A stretch of 64,000 bases of DNA from JAUYQR01 sp050632395 (GTDB lineage: Bacteria > Pseudomonadota > Alphaproteobacteria > Rhodobacterales > Rhodobacteraceae), in contig NZ_CP192600.1 in NCBI RefSeq assembly GCF_050632395.1, positions 620,001 through 684,000 of the forward strand, written 5' to 3'. The notes beneath the pieces were generated by a model, which saw only the letters and a program-made list of their open reading frames with translations, was not told the DNA's origin and did no database searches. Below are positions 41,884-51,447 of the stretch, in pieces. Both the position numbers and the translations under genes were made by a program. Each line of letters opens with the position of its first letter. Position 1 is the first letter of the stretch.

Positions 41884-42685
41884 CGCCTCCCCCGGATTGA
41901 AGATTGCGGCGATCGGCGGGCTTTTGTTCCTGCATCTGCCGATCCTCTTGATCTTCCTTTACGCCTTCACCACCGAAGAGCGCACTTACCAGTTCCCGCC
42001 GCCCGGCCTGACCACCGAATGGTTCGCCGTCGCGTGGAACCGCGAGGATATCTGGCCACCCTTGTGGCTGTCGCTGAAGGTCGCGGCCATCGCCACACTT
42101 CTCGCGATGATCCTCGGCACGCTGGTTGCCGCCGCGATGTCGCGGGCAAAATTCTTCGGGCGTGAACAGATCTCGCTTCTGATCATCCTGCCAATCGCGC
42201 TTCCAGGCATCATCACCGGCATGTCGCTGCGTTCGGCCTTTTCGATCCTCGATATCCCGTTTTCGATGTGGACGATCATGCTGGGCCACGCGACCTTCTG
42301 CATCGTCATCGTCTACAACAACGCGGTGGCCCGGTTCCGCCGCCTGTCAGGCGGGGTGCTGGAGGCGTCCGCCGATCTTGGCGCCAACGCCTTCCAGACC
42401 TTCCGCCACATCCTGCTGCCGAACCTTGGCTCGGCGCTGCTGGCGGGCGGGATGCTGGCCTTTGCGCTGTCGTTCGACGAGGTGATCGTCACCACCTTCA
42501 CCGCAGGCACCGGCGTGGACGCCAAGACCCTGCCGATCTGGATGCTGGACGAGTTGATCCGCCCGCGCCAGCGCCCCGTGACCAACGTGGTCGCCATCGT
42601 CGTGTTCGCGGCGACCTTCTTCCCCATTCTCATCGCCTACTACCTGACCCGCGGCGGCTCTGAAACCGCCGGCGGCGGCAAATAA
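41873..42685 (+). CDS. Polyamine-type ABC transporter permease (PotC/PotI-like)
   Basis: A 270-residue second permease: RSDASPGLKIAAIGGLLFLHLPILLIFLYAF is the first membrane segment, and the EAA loop is EASADLGANAFQTFRHILLPNL. It starts at ATG 41873 inside the end of the previous gene. An RBS-like AAGGAGAG follows its stop, just upstream of the dehydrogenase gene 13 bases away. Confidence 0.93.
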   Translation: MRSDASPGLKIAAIGGLLFLHLPILLIFLYAFTTEERTYQFPPPGLTTEWFAVAWNREDIWPPLWLSLKVAAIATLLAMILGTLVAAAMSRAKFFGREQISLLIILPIALPGIITGMSLRSAFSILDIPFSMWTIMLGHATFCIVIVYNNAVARFRRLSGGVLEASADLGANAFQTFRHILLPNLGSALLAGGMLAFALSFDEVIVTTFTAGTGVDAKTLPIWMLDELIRPRQRPVTNVVAIVVFAATFFPILIAYYLTRGGSETAGGGK

Positions 42686-42697
42686 GGAGAGATCCTG

Positions 42698-44140
42698 ATG
42701 GACACCCTGACCACCATCGACACGGCACTTCTGATCGGCTCCACCTTCGAGGTCGGCGCCGAGGCGCGCGAGCAGATCCTGAACCCGCGCACCGGCGGGC
42801 TGATACTGGAGGTGCCGGAGGCGTCGACCGCACAGGTCGACCGCGCCGTGGCCGCCGCACGAAAGGCGTTCGAGGGCTGGTCGCGTACCACGCCCGGCGA
42901 ACGCTCCGCCGCCCTTTTGCGCATTGCCGACCGGATCGAGGCCGAGGCCGATGAATTTGCCCGGCTGGAGGCGTTGAACTGCGGCAAGCCGATCAACGCC
43001 GCGCTGAATGACGAAATTCCCGCCATTGTCGATTGCTACCGTTTCTTTGCCGGGGCCGTGCGTTGCCAGACCGGAGCCTTGGCAGGCGAATACCTTGCCG
43101 GGCATACCAGCATGATCCGGCGGGATCCGGTGGGCGTCATCGCCTCCATCGCGCCGTGGAATTATCCGTTGATGATGATGGCGTGGAAGCTGGGGCCGTC
43201 GATCGGTGGTGGCAATACGGTTGTGTTCAAGCCGTCGGAACAGACGCCGCTGACCGCGCTGAAGATGGCGCATATCCTTGCGGACGAATTGCCCGAAGGC
43301 GTGGTCTCAGTCATTACCGGGCGCGGGCATACGGTCGGCAGCTACCTTATCAACCATCCCGGCGTGGACATGATTTCCCTGACGGGCGATGTCGCAACGG
43401 GCAAGAAGATGCTGGATGCTGCCGCCAAGACGGTAAAGCGCACGCATCTGGAACTGGGCGGCAAGGCCCCGGTTCTGGTCTTCGACGACGCGGATGTATC
43501 CGAGGTCGTCGACGGTTTGCGCGCCTTTGGCTATTACAATGCGGGGCAGGATTGCACCGCCGCCTGCCGGATCTATGCCGGGAAGAAAGTCTATGACCGT
43601 CTGGTGGCGGACCTGTCTTCTGCCGTGTCGTCGATCACCCTCGGGGCCGAGGATGACACCACCAACGAGATCGGCCCGCTGATTTCCCTGCGCCAGCGCG
43701 ACCGCGTGGCCAGCTTCGTCAACCGCGCGCGCGAGTTGCCGCATATCGAGGTGACGGCCGGCGGCGAGGTGATGACGGATGGCTTCTACTACCGCCCCAC
43801 CGTCGTCGCCGGCGCGCGTCAGGAAGACGAGATCGTGCGGCGCGAGGTGTTCGGCCCGGTGGTGTCGATCACACCGTTCACCGATGTGGATCAGGCCGTG
43901 GGCTGGGCCAACGACAGCGACTATGGGCTAGCCTCATCGGTCTGGACCCGCGATGTGGGCCGCGCGATGGCAACGGCGGCGCGGTTGCGCTACGGCTGCA
44001 CCTGGATCAACACGCATTTCATGCTGGTCAACGAAATGCCGCATGGCGGGTTGAAGCAAAGCGGCTACGGTAAGGACATGAGCGCCTATGCGCTGGAGGA
44101 TTACACCGTGGTCCGGCACGTGATGGTAAAGCACGGGTAA
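42698..44140 (+). CDS. Aminoaldehyde dehydrogenase (gamma-aminobutyraldehyde type)
   Basis: A 480-residue NAD-dependent aldehyde dehydrogenase. The cofactor site APWNYPLMMMAWKLGPSIG, general base Glu in ELGGKAP, and nucleophile Cys286 in AGQDCTAAC are complete; GGNTVVFKPSEQTP is the class signature. Position directly after a polyamine-type importer supports oxidation of 4-aminobutyraldehyde or a similar aldehyde to the acid. A putrescine aminotransferase or oxidase is not in this window. AAGGAGAG lies six bases before ATG. A palindromic element is found past its stop, belonging to the convergent gene. Confidence 0.92.
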   Translation: MDTLTTIDTALLIGSTFEVGAEAREQILNPRTGGLILEVPEASTAQVDRAVAAARKAFEGWSRTTPGERSAALLRIADRIEAEADEFARLEALNCGKPINAALNDEIPAIVDCYRFFAGAVRCQTGALAGEYLAGHTSMIRRDPVGVIASIAPWNYPLMMMAWKLGPSIGGGNTVVFKPSEQTPLTALKMAHILADELPEGVVSVITGRGHTVGSYLINHPGVDMISLTGDVATGKKMLDAAAKTVKRTHLELGGKAPVLVFDDADVSEVVDGLRAFGYYNAGQDCTAACRIYAGKKVYDRLVADLSSAVSSITLGAEDDTTNEIGPLISLRQRDRVASFVNRARELPHIEVTAGGEVMTDGFYYRPTVVAGARQEDEIVRREVFGPVVSITPFTDVDQAVGWANDSDYGLASSVWTRDVGRAMATAARLRYGCTWINTHFMLVNEMPHGGLKQSGYGKDMSAYALEDYTVVRHVMVKHG

Positions 44141-44149
44141 AGGGTTACG

Positions 44150-44220
44150 AACACCTTAACGGTCTTACTAAGCTACGAAAATCGTTGGGTATTTCAAGGT
44201 GTCCCACCGTGGGACACCTT
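44150..44220 (-). repeat. Post-stop palindromic element, copy 2
   Basis: On the minus strand, directly at the stop of the MbfA-like gene, is a perfect palindrome with 12-base arms around one C (44196-44220). It includes the core GTGTCCCAC-G-GTGGGACAC. It is followed by AACGATTTTCGTAGC and GTAAGACCGTTAAGG, which resemble the boxes after copies 1 and 3. The TAA stop of the gene overlaps the palindrome. Confidence 0.75.
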
Positions 44221-45196
44221 AGCCCCCGCCGATCAACGCCCCCGCCGCAAAGACCAGCGCGCCGCCCAGAACCACCTGCAAGGCGGCCCTCAGGAACGGG
44301 GTTTCCATGAAGCGGTTCTGGATCCACGCGATGGCCCAAAGCTCCACGAACACGACCACCATCGCGATCGTCGTCGCGGTCCAGAAATCGGGGATCAGGT
44401 AGGGCAGGGCGTGGCCCATGCCGCCGATCGTGGTCATCACCCCCGACGCCAGCCCCCGCTTCCACGGGCTGCCCCGGCCCGACAGGATGCCGTCATCATG
44501 CGCCGCCTCGGTGAACCCCATCGAGATGCCCGCCCCGACCGAGGCAGCCGAGCCGACCAGAAAGGTCGTCCAGGTGTCCTGCGTGGCAAAGGCGGTGGCA
44601 AAGATCGGCGCGAGGGTGGAGACCGAGCCGTCCATCAACCCCGCCAGCCCCGGCTGCACCCATGTCAGGATGAACTGCCGCTTGGCGGCCTGATCCTCGC
44701 TGCCCCGCGCCTCCTCGGTCAGATGGTGGTCTTCCAGATGTTCGGCGTGGCGTTCGTGCCCCGCCTCGGCCGCCGCCAGATCACCGAGCAGCCTGCGCGT
44801 GGCCGCATCGGAGGTTCGTGCCGCGGCCCGCTGGTAGAAATCGCCCGCCGCCTTTTCCATCGCCTGCGCCTCGCCCCGGATCGTGTCGAGGCTAAGCGTC
44901 TGGGCCAGCCAGACCGGGCGGCGGGCGTAAAAGCCAGCCACATGTTCGCGCCGGATCAGCGGGATCACCTCGCCAAAGCGGGCGCGGTGCAGGTCGATCA
45001 GGCGCTGGCGGTGGCCGTCCTCTTCGACCGCCATGCCTTCGAACACCTTGGCGGAGGCCGGGTAGTCCCCCCGCAGGCGTTCGGCATAGCTGCGGTAGAT
45101 GCGGGCGTCGTCTTCCTCGGACGAGATTGCGAGGGCGAGGATTTCCTGTTCGGAGAGGTCGGCGAAGCGGCGCCGGGAAACGAGGGACGAGAGCAT
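44219..45196 (-). CDS. mbfA: MbfA-like ferritin/VIT iron exporter
   Basis: A 325-residue two-domain protein. The N-terminal ferritin/rubrerythrin domain (about 15-160) has helices with EED, AVEEDGHRQR and AAEAGHERHAEH iron-site residues. The C-terminal VIT/CCC1 domain (about 170-325) has membrane segments (LAGLMDGSVSTLAPIFATAF, VGAGISMGFTEA, TATTIAMVVVFVELWAIAW). In Agrobacterium and rhizobia MbfA exports iron and is repressed by Irr. Here an Irr-type palindrome lies 14 bases upstream of the ATG, over the region just before the RBS (GAAGGA). The gene is divergent from a TetR gene. The stop codon overlaps a 25-base palindrome. Confidence 0.9.
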   Translation of the reverse strand: MLSSLVSRRRFADLSEQEILALAISSEEDDARIYRSYAERLRGDYPASAKVFEGMAVEEDGHRQRLIDLHRARFGEVIPLIRREHVAGFYARRPVWLAQTLSLDTIRGEAQAMEKAAGDFYQRAAARTSDAATRRLLGDLAAAEAGHERHAEHLEDHHLTEEARGSEDQAAKRQFILTWVQPGLAGLMDGSVSTLAPIFATAFATQDTWTTFLVGSAASVGAGISMGFTEAAHDDGILSGRGSPWKRGLASGVMTTIGGMGHALPYLIPDFWTATTIAMVVVFVELWAIAWIQNRFMETPFLRAALQVVLGGALVFAAGALIGGG

Positions 45197-45210
45197 CGCG
45201 GCGATCCTTC

Positions 45211-45225
45211 TTGGAATGATTCTAA
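45211..45225 (-). promoter_or_regulatory. Candidate Irr-type (ICE) operator of mbfA
   Basis: On the minus strand TTAGAATCATTCCAA matches the iron control element pattern TTTAGAA-N3-TTCTAAA at 11 of 12 positions of the central hexamer pair. It lies 14 bases upstream of the mbfA ATG, where bound Irr would hinder transcription or initiation. Confidence 0.5.
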
Positions 45226-45365
45226 TCTAGCAGAGGGCCAGCGAACGGCAAGGGCTGTGGCGCGGCAGGTGCGGGCATGGTTTTCCGGACCGGGGCGGGG
45301 TCGGGCCAATCGGATCGCTTGCCGCGCCCGCCTTGGCTGCCTTATGGTCCGGGGTGGGGGACAAG

Positions 45366-45986
45366 ATGACCGCTGCCGCAGAACCTGTTGCCCGACGCGG
45401 GCGGAAATACGATCAGGTGCTAGATGGCGCCCGGACGGTGTTTCTGCGCGACGGGTTCGAGCGCGCCTCGGTCGACGACATCGCGCGCGAGGCGGGGGTC
45501 AGCAAGGCAACGATCTACGCCTATTTTCCCGACAAGCAGTTGCTGTTTCTGGAGATGGTGCGATGCGAGTGCCAACGTCAGGCCACAGAAGCGGAGGCTG
45601 CCGTGGGGGGCGAGGTTCCGGTGCAGGTGGCGCTGACCATTGCGGCGGAACGGATCATCCAGTTCCTGACGTCGGAATTCGGCCAGCGGATGTTTCGCAT
45701 CGTGGTGGGCGAGGGCGAGCGCTTCCCCGGCCTTGGGCGCGAGTTCTATGACTATGGGCCGGGGCTTATCCACGAACGGCTGGTGCATCATCTGGAAAAC
45801 CATGTTGAAAACGGCACGCTTCGGATCGACGATCTGCATCTGGCCGCCGACCAGTTCGCGCAGCTTTGCAAGGCGGGCGTGCATGAAAAGTTGATCTTCG
45901 GGATGGAAAAGTCGGTGACGCCCGACGACGTGCATCGCAGCGTGCATGGCGCGGTGGACATGTTTCTGGCGCGTTACGGTGCCTAG
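45366..45986 (+). CDS. TetR-family transcriptional regulator
   Basis: A 206-residue regulator. The N-terminal HTH (RRGRKYDQVLDGARTVFLRDGFERASVDDIAREAGVSKATIYAYFPDK over residues 12-58) is a complete TetR helix-turn-helix; the C-terminal ligand domain (about 80-206) has no assignable effector. The gene is divergent from mbfA over a 169-base gap and may regulate itself or mbfA. A degraded NYN-domain gene lies on the opposite strand beyond it. Confidence 0.9.
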   Translation: MTAAAEPVARRGRKYDQVLDGARTVFLRDGFERASVDDIAREAGVSKATIYAYFPDKQLLFLEMVRCECQRQATEAEAAVGGEVPVQVALTIAAERIIQFLTSEFGQRMFRIVVGEGERFPGLGREFYDYGPGLIHERLVHHLENHVENGTLRIDDLHLAADQFAQLCKAGVHEKLIFGMEKSVTPDDVHRSVHGAVDMFLARYGA

Positions 45987-46368
45987 GGTACGAGCCTGAC
46001 ACAGGCATCCGGGCCTTTGGGGTCGCATTGGTAAAGCTTGGGCCGGGCAAGAAGATAGGCACGAAATCGCGGTCTGACGTGACCAGAACCAGCACATCAG
46101 CCTGACCGCCCAGCATGAAACCCATCGCTTCGACGGCCATGAGAAGGTCGGTGGCGTTCTTGCCGATGCCCGAATGGATGAGGCGCAGCCCCGGAGCGGA
46201 ATTCCAGGCGCCGAGCGTGGCGGAGTTGCCATAGACGCGGCGGATGGTGAGGTCGCCCTAGTTCAGCGCACGCAGGATGATCTGGCCGGCGACCGAGGAC
46301 GAGATGTTTTCGCCGTCGACCAACAGCGCTACGCGCGGCTTGAGGGTTGGCGCTGTGGGCTGGGTCAT
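45987..46368 (-). pseudogene. Broken NYN-domain protein gene
   Basis: From ATG 46368 the frame reads TQPTAPTLKPRVALLVDGEN and QIILRALN, then TAG (46260-46258), then continues in the same frame GDLTIRRVYGNSA, LIHSGIGKNATDLLMAVEAMGF and VLVTSDRDF. These are NYN/LabA-type PIN-fold nuclease motifs with the metal-binding Asp residues. After DRDF the expected HLATHLRERG part is missing. In another frame the DNA reads LLARPKLYQCDPKGPDACVRLVP then TAG, which looks like the C-terminus of a different protein. A premature stop plus a likely deletion and fusion make this a pseudogene unless the TAG is read through. Confidence 0.75.
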
Positions 46369-46429
46369 GAGGTGTCCGCTGCAGTTTATGGCCTGAGCGT
46401 GTCAGCGAAATGGGGCCGATGAATGGCGA

Positions 46430-47697
46430 TCAGCCGTTTTCCCTGAGCACCGTTCCGGCCAGATAGAGCGAGCCGCAGATCAGGACGCGGGCTTCGGGGG
46501 TGCGCGCGGCGATGGTTGCAAGCGCGTCGGCCACCGAAGGCGCGGTGGTGGCGTCGATGCCGGCGGCGCGGGCGGCGTCACGGGTGACCTCGGCGGGCAG
46601 CGTGTTCTTTTCGCCGGGAATGGTGACGGCGTGGAGGCGGGTGACGTGGGGGGCGAGGGGCAGCATGTAGCCGGTCACGTCCTTGGTGTTCAGCATGCCG
46701 CAGATGAGGTGGGTTTCGCGGGCGGGCATCCGGGCGAGGGTGGCGGCGATGGCCTCGCCCCCCGCCGGGTTGTGGCCGCCGTCGAGCCACAGTTCCACGT
46801 TCGGGGCGGTATCGACCAGCGGGCCGTGGCGCAGGCGCTGCATCCGGGCGGGCCAGAAGGCGCGGGTCACGGCGGCCTCGCAAGCGGCCTCGTCCCGACC
46901 GAGGGCGCGGAGGGCGGCGATGGCGGCCCCGGCGTTCTGAATCTGGTGCGGGCCGGGAAGGTTGGGGAGCGGCAGGTCGAGAAGGCCGTTCTCATCCTGA
47001 AATATCAGGCGGTCGCGGTCTTCCGACACGTGCCAGTGCTGGCCGAAGGCGAGGATCGGCGCGCCCATGCGGGCGGCCTTCGCCTCGATCACGGCGAGGC
47101 CCTCGTCGGTTTGCGGGCCGACGATGACGGGTACGCCGCGCTTGATGATGCCGGCTTTCTCGCCGGCGATGGCGGCGACGGTATCGCCAAGGAAGGCCTG
47201 ATGGTCGAGGCTGACCGGGGTGATGATGGTGAGGCGCGGATCAGCGACGACGTTGGTCGCATCAAGCCTGCCGCCAAGGCCAACCTCCAGCAGCGTCCAG
47301 TCCGCCGGGGTGCGGGAGAAGGCGAGGAAAGCGGCGCAGGTGGTGATTTCGAAAAACGTGATCTCGTCCGGGCCGTTGGCGGTGACGCATTCATCCAGAA
47401 GCGCGGTCAGGGCGGGTTCGGAGATCAGCTCCCCCGCCAGCCGAATACGTTCGTGAAAGCGCGCGAGGTGGGGTGAGGTGTAGGCGTGGACGCGGTCGCC
47501 CGCAGCCTCCAGCCCTGCGCGGATCATGGCTTGCGTGGAGCCTTTTCCGTTGGTGCCGGCGATGTGGATCACCGGGGGAAGGCGGCGTTCGGGGTTGCCG
47601 AGAATCGCCAGTAGGCGTTCGACGCGGCCAAGGGTCAGGTCGATGACCTTGGGGTGCAGTGTCATCATCCGTTCGAGGATGGCATCGGAACCGGTGG

Positions 47698-47701
<4 letters not shown>
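46430..47701 (-). CDS. folC: Dihydrofolate/folylpolyglutamate synthase
   Basis: Adds glutamate to dihydropteroate and to folates; Mur-ligase fold, 423 aa. The P-loop is GTNGKGST (49-56), and other motifs are YTSPHLARFHERIR, EVGLGGRLDATNVV, LDHQAFLGDTVAAIAGEKAGI and DGGHNPAGG. The start is GTG 47701, overlapping the accD stop by four bases (GTGA), so translation is coupled to accD, as in other proteobacteria. Confidence 0.95.
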
Positions 47702-48606
<905 letters not shown>

Positions 48607-48695
48607 GCGGAGAAAGCCCTGCCCTTGCGGTGAAGTTCTGAGATAAGCCGAAGGCCCGTCGATTGCAATCAGGCCAGCGGTCAGAAGCGGCGCAA

Positions 48696-49292
48696 TCAAA
48701 AGTGGCGGCGGGCCTTCAGGGCTGCGCCGATGGTGCCATCGTCAAGGTAGTCAAGTTCGCCGCCGATGGGGACGCCTTGGGCAAGTGACGTGACCTGCAC
48801 GCCGGAGGGGGCCAGCACGTCGGCGATGTAGTGCGCGGTGGTCTGGCCGTCGACTGTGGCGTTGAGGGCAAGGATCACCTCGCGGATGTGTTCATCCGCC
48901 ACGCGGGAGGCAAGGCGCGGGATGCGCAGTTCATCCGGGCCGATGGCATCAAGCGCGGATAGCGTGCCACCAAGAACGTGGTAGCGGCCCTTGAAAGCCT
49001 GCCCGCGTTCCATTGCCCAAAGGTCGGCCACGTCTTCGACAACGCAGATTTCGCCCGTGGCACGGCGCGGGTCGGCGCAAATGGCGCATGTGTCCGAGGT
49101 GCCGATGTTGCCGCAGGTCTGGCAATCCTTGGCGGTCAGCGCAACTTCGGCCATCGCTTGCGCGAGGGGTGCCATCAGTTGCGCGCGTTTCTTCAACAAG
49201 ACCAGAACCGCGCGCCGGGCCGAGCGCGGGCCAAGGCCGGGAAGCCGGGCCATCAGGTCGATCAGCGCCTCGATCCCGGTGTCGTCGGCCAT
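48696..49292 (-). CDS. recR: Recombination mediator RecR
   Basis: Binds DNA gaps with RecFO and assists RecA loading (198 aa). An N-terminal helix-hairpin-helix (LPGLGPRSARRAVL), a zinc finger with Cys57, Cys60, Cys69 and Cys72, and a TOPRIM domain (GEICVVEDVADLWAME, YHVLGGTLSAL, LAQGVPIGGELDYLDDGT) are all present. It starts one base after the ybaB stop in the conserved dnaX-ybaB-recR operon. Confidence 0.96.
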   Translation of the reverse strand: MADDTGIEALIDLMARLPGLGPRSARRAVLVLLKKRAQLMAPLAQAMAEVALTAKDCQTCGNIGTSDTCAICADPRRATGEICVVEDVADLWAMERGQAFKGRYHVLGGTLSALDAIGPDELRIPRLASRVADEHIREVILALNATVDGQTTAHYIADVLAPSGVQVTSLAQGVPIGGELDYLDDGTIGAALKARRHF

Positions 49293-49293
49293 G

Positions 49294-49638
49294 TCAGAAC
49301 GGCAGCTTCATGCCGGGCGGCAGACCGAGGCCTTCGGTCAGCTTGGCCATTTCCTGCTGGCTGCGGGTCTGGGCCTTGAGCTGAGCGTCCTTGATCGCGG
49401 CGAGGATCAGGTCTTCGACGACCTCTTTTTCCGACGCGACAAGGATCGACGGGTCGATGTCCAGCCCCGTCACCTCGCCCTTGGCGGTGGCGCTGGCCTT
49501 GACCAGACCGCCCCCCGCCTCGCCCATGACGACGGTCTTGGCCAGGTCTTCCTGCAGTTCGGCCAGCTTGGCCTGCATATCCTGCGCGGTCTTCATCATC
49601 TTGGCCATGTCGCCAAGACCGCCCAAACCTTTCAGCAT
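49294..49638 (-). CDS. YbaB/EbfC nucleoid-associated protein
   Basis: A 114-residue DNA-binding protein, predicted to form a dimer clamp. It shows the family pattern MLKGLGGLGDMAKMMKTAQD, LAKTVVMGEAGGGLVKASA and PSILVASEKEVVEDLILAAI, and ends in PPGMKLPF. It is encoded nine bases after dnaX and one base before recR, as in most proteobacteria. Confidence 0.93.
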   Translation of the reverse strand: MLKGLGGLGDMAKMMKTAQDMQAKLAELQEDLAKTVVMGEAGGGLVKASATAKGEVTGLDIDPSILVASEKEVVEDLILAAIKDAQLKAQTRSQQEMAKLTEGLGLPPGMKLPF

Positions 49639-49647
49639 CTTATCACC

Positions 49648-51384
49648 TCAATTATCTTCGAAGGGGTCCCATTCATCTTCCACCTCGGGAAGTGCTTCAA
49701 CGGCGGCGGTGGCGGCCATCGCCTCGGGGGTGCGCACCTCGGCGACATCGGTTCCCGGAAACGCCGCGAGTATCGCCTGCACCAGAGGGTTGCGTTTTGC
49801 CTCGGCCTTGGCGGCCATCAGGGTTTCGTCGCGCGCCTCGGCAATGGTCGGCGCGCCTCCGCCCGACACGACCGAGACGCCCCAGCGCAGGCCGGTCCAG
49901 CCTTGAAGGCGCTGGCTGAGACGGGAGGCGAGGTCGGACGACGCGCCGGGGCTGGGTTCGAACTCGATCCGGCCGGGGGCGTAATGCACGAGGCGGACGT
50001 GATCCTCGACCTGCTTCAACAGCAGGAAATCGCGCTTTTCGCGGATCAGGTCGATCACTTGCGGAAAGCTGGAATAATGCTGCGCCGGGTCGGCGGCCAA
50101 GGCGACGGCCTGCCCGCCCTGCATGACCGGGCCGCGCGCCGGGGCTGCGGGGGCCATGCGCATGGTCGGGGCATGGACGGTGCCGCCGCCGCCTGCCGGG
50201 GCGCCACCGATGGCTGCGGGCTGCGGCTGCGATTGCAGTTTGCGGATCAGAGTTTCGGGGTCGGGCAGGTCGGCCACATGGGTCAGCCGGATAATCGCCA
50301 TTTCGGCGGCCATCATGGCGTTCGGCGCCAATGGCACCTCTTCCAGCGATTTCAGCAGCATCTGCCACATCCGGCTGAGCGCGCGCATCGGCAGGCGCGA
50401 TGCCATATCAAGGCCGCGGGTCTGTTCGTCGGGCGGGGTGGTCGGGTCTTCGGCGGCGGCGGGATTGATCTTGATGACAGAAATCCAGTGAGTGATTTCG
50501 GCCAGATCGCGAAGGACCGCCATCGGATCGGCACCGTCGGCGTACTGCGCGGAAAGCTCGGCCAGAGCCTGCGCCGCATCGCCCTTCATCACGAGGTCAA
50601 ACAGGTCAAGCACCCGGCCCCGGTCGGCCAGACCCAGCATTGCGCGCACCTGTGCGGCGCTGGTTTCGCCCGCCCCGTGGGCAATCGCCTGATCCATCAG
50701 GCTCATCGCATCGCGGACCGAGCCTTCGGCAGCGCGGGTGATCAGGGCGAGGGCGTCGGGGGCGAGGCTGGCACCTTCCTTCGCCGCGACGGCAGAAAGG
50801 TGGGCCATCATCACCTCAGGCTCGATCCGCTTCAGATCGAAGCGCTGGCAGCGCGACAGGACGGTGACGGGAACCTTGCGGATTTCCGTGGTGGCAAAGA
50901 TGAATTTCACATGCGCGGGCGGTTCTTCAAGCGTCTTCAAAAGCGCGTTGAAGGCGGCGGTCGACAGCATGTGAACTTCGTCGATGATGTAGACCTTGAA
51001 GCGCGCCGAGGCGGCCCTGTAGTGGACGCTGTCGATGATCTCGCGGATATCACCCACACCGGTGCGCGAGGCTGCGTCCATTTCCATCACGTCGACGTGG
51101 CGGCCTTCGGCGATGGCCCGGCACGGCTCGCAGACGCCGCAGGGCTCGGTCGTGGGGGTGCCGGTGCCGTCAGGGCCGATGCAGTTCAACCCTTTGGCGA
51201 TGATGCGGGCGGTGGTGGTCTTGCCGACGCCGCGCACGCCGGTCATCACGAAGGCATGCGCGATCCGGTCGGCCGCGAAGGCGTTCTTCAGGGTGCGCAC
51301 CATCGCCTCCTGCCCGATCAGATCGGCGAAGGTCTGGGGCCGGTATTTGCGGGCAAGAACCTGATAGGCGGGTTGGTCGGACAT
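49648..51384 (-). CDS. dnaX: DNA polymerase III gamma/tau subunit
   Basis: Clamp-loader ATPase (578 aa). Walker A GVRGVGKTT (49-57), a zinc module (CIGPDGTGTPTTEPC, CEPC), the DEVHMLS Walker B, and SRCQRFDLKRI sensor 2 region are present. The C-terminal third (about 380-578) is proline/alanine-rich and ends in the tau-type domain (EVEDEWDPFEDN). No clear slippery sequence for a programmed frameshift was found by eye. Upstream sequence GGGGAGCCCC supplies the RBS. Confidence 0.95.
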   Translation of the reverse strand: MSDQPAYQVLARKYRPQTFADLIGQEAMVRTLKNAFAADRIAHAFVMTGVRGVGKTTTARIIAKGLNCIGPDGTGTPTTEPCGVCEPCRAIAEGRHVDVMEMDAASRTGVGDIREIIDSVHYRAASARFKVYIIDEVHMLSTAAFNALLKTLEEPPAHVKFIFATTEIRKVPVTVLSRCQRFDLKRIEPEVMMAHLSAVAAKEGASLAPDALALITRAAEGSVRDAMSLMDQAIAHGAGETSAAQVRAMLGLADRGRVLDLFDLVMKGDAAQALAELSAQYADGADPMAVLRDLAEITHWISVIKINPAAAEDPTTPPDEQTRGLDMASRLPMRALSRMWQMLLKSLEEVPLAPNAMMAAEMAIIRLTHVADLPDPETLIRKLQSQPQPAAIGGAPAGGGGTVHAPTMRMAPAAPARGPVMQGGQAVALAADPAQHYSSFPQVIDLIREKRDFLLLKQVEDHVRLVHYAPGRIEFEPSPGASSDLASRLSQRLQGWTGLRWGVSVVSGGGAPTIAEARDETLMAAKAEAKRNPLVQAILAAFPGTDVAEVRTPEAMAATAAVEALPEVEDEWDPFEDN

Positions 51385-51447
51385 GGGGCTCCCCTAAGGG
51401 GTAAAGCTTAGACGGCGGCGGGAGGAGGGGCAAGCCGGGTGGGCCTG

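Noticed and set aside
45765..45775. DnaA-box-like TTATCCACG
   Set aside because: Single copy inside the tetR coding region, with no origin features around it.
49648..51384. Programmed frameshift in dnaX
   Set aside because: No A-rich slippery heptamer with a following stem was recognised. The gene is read as one full-length product.
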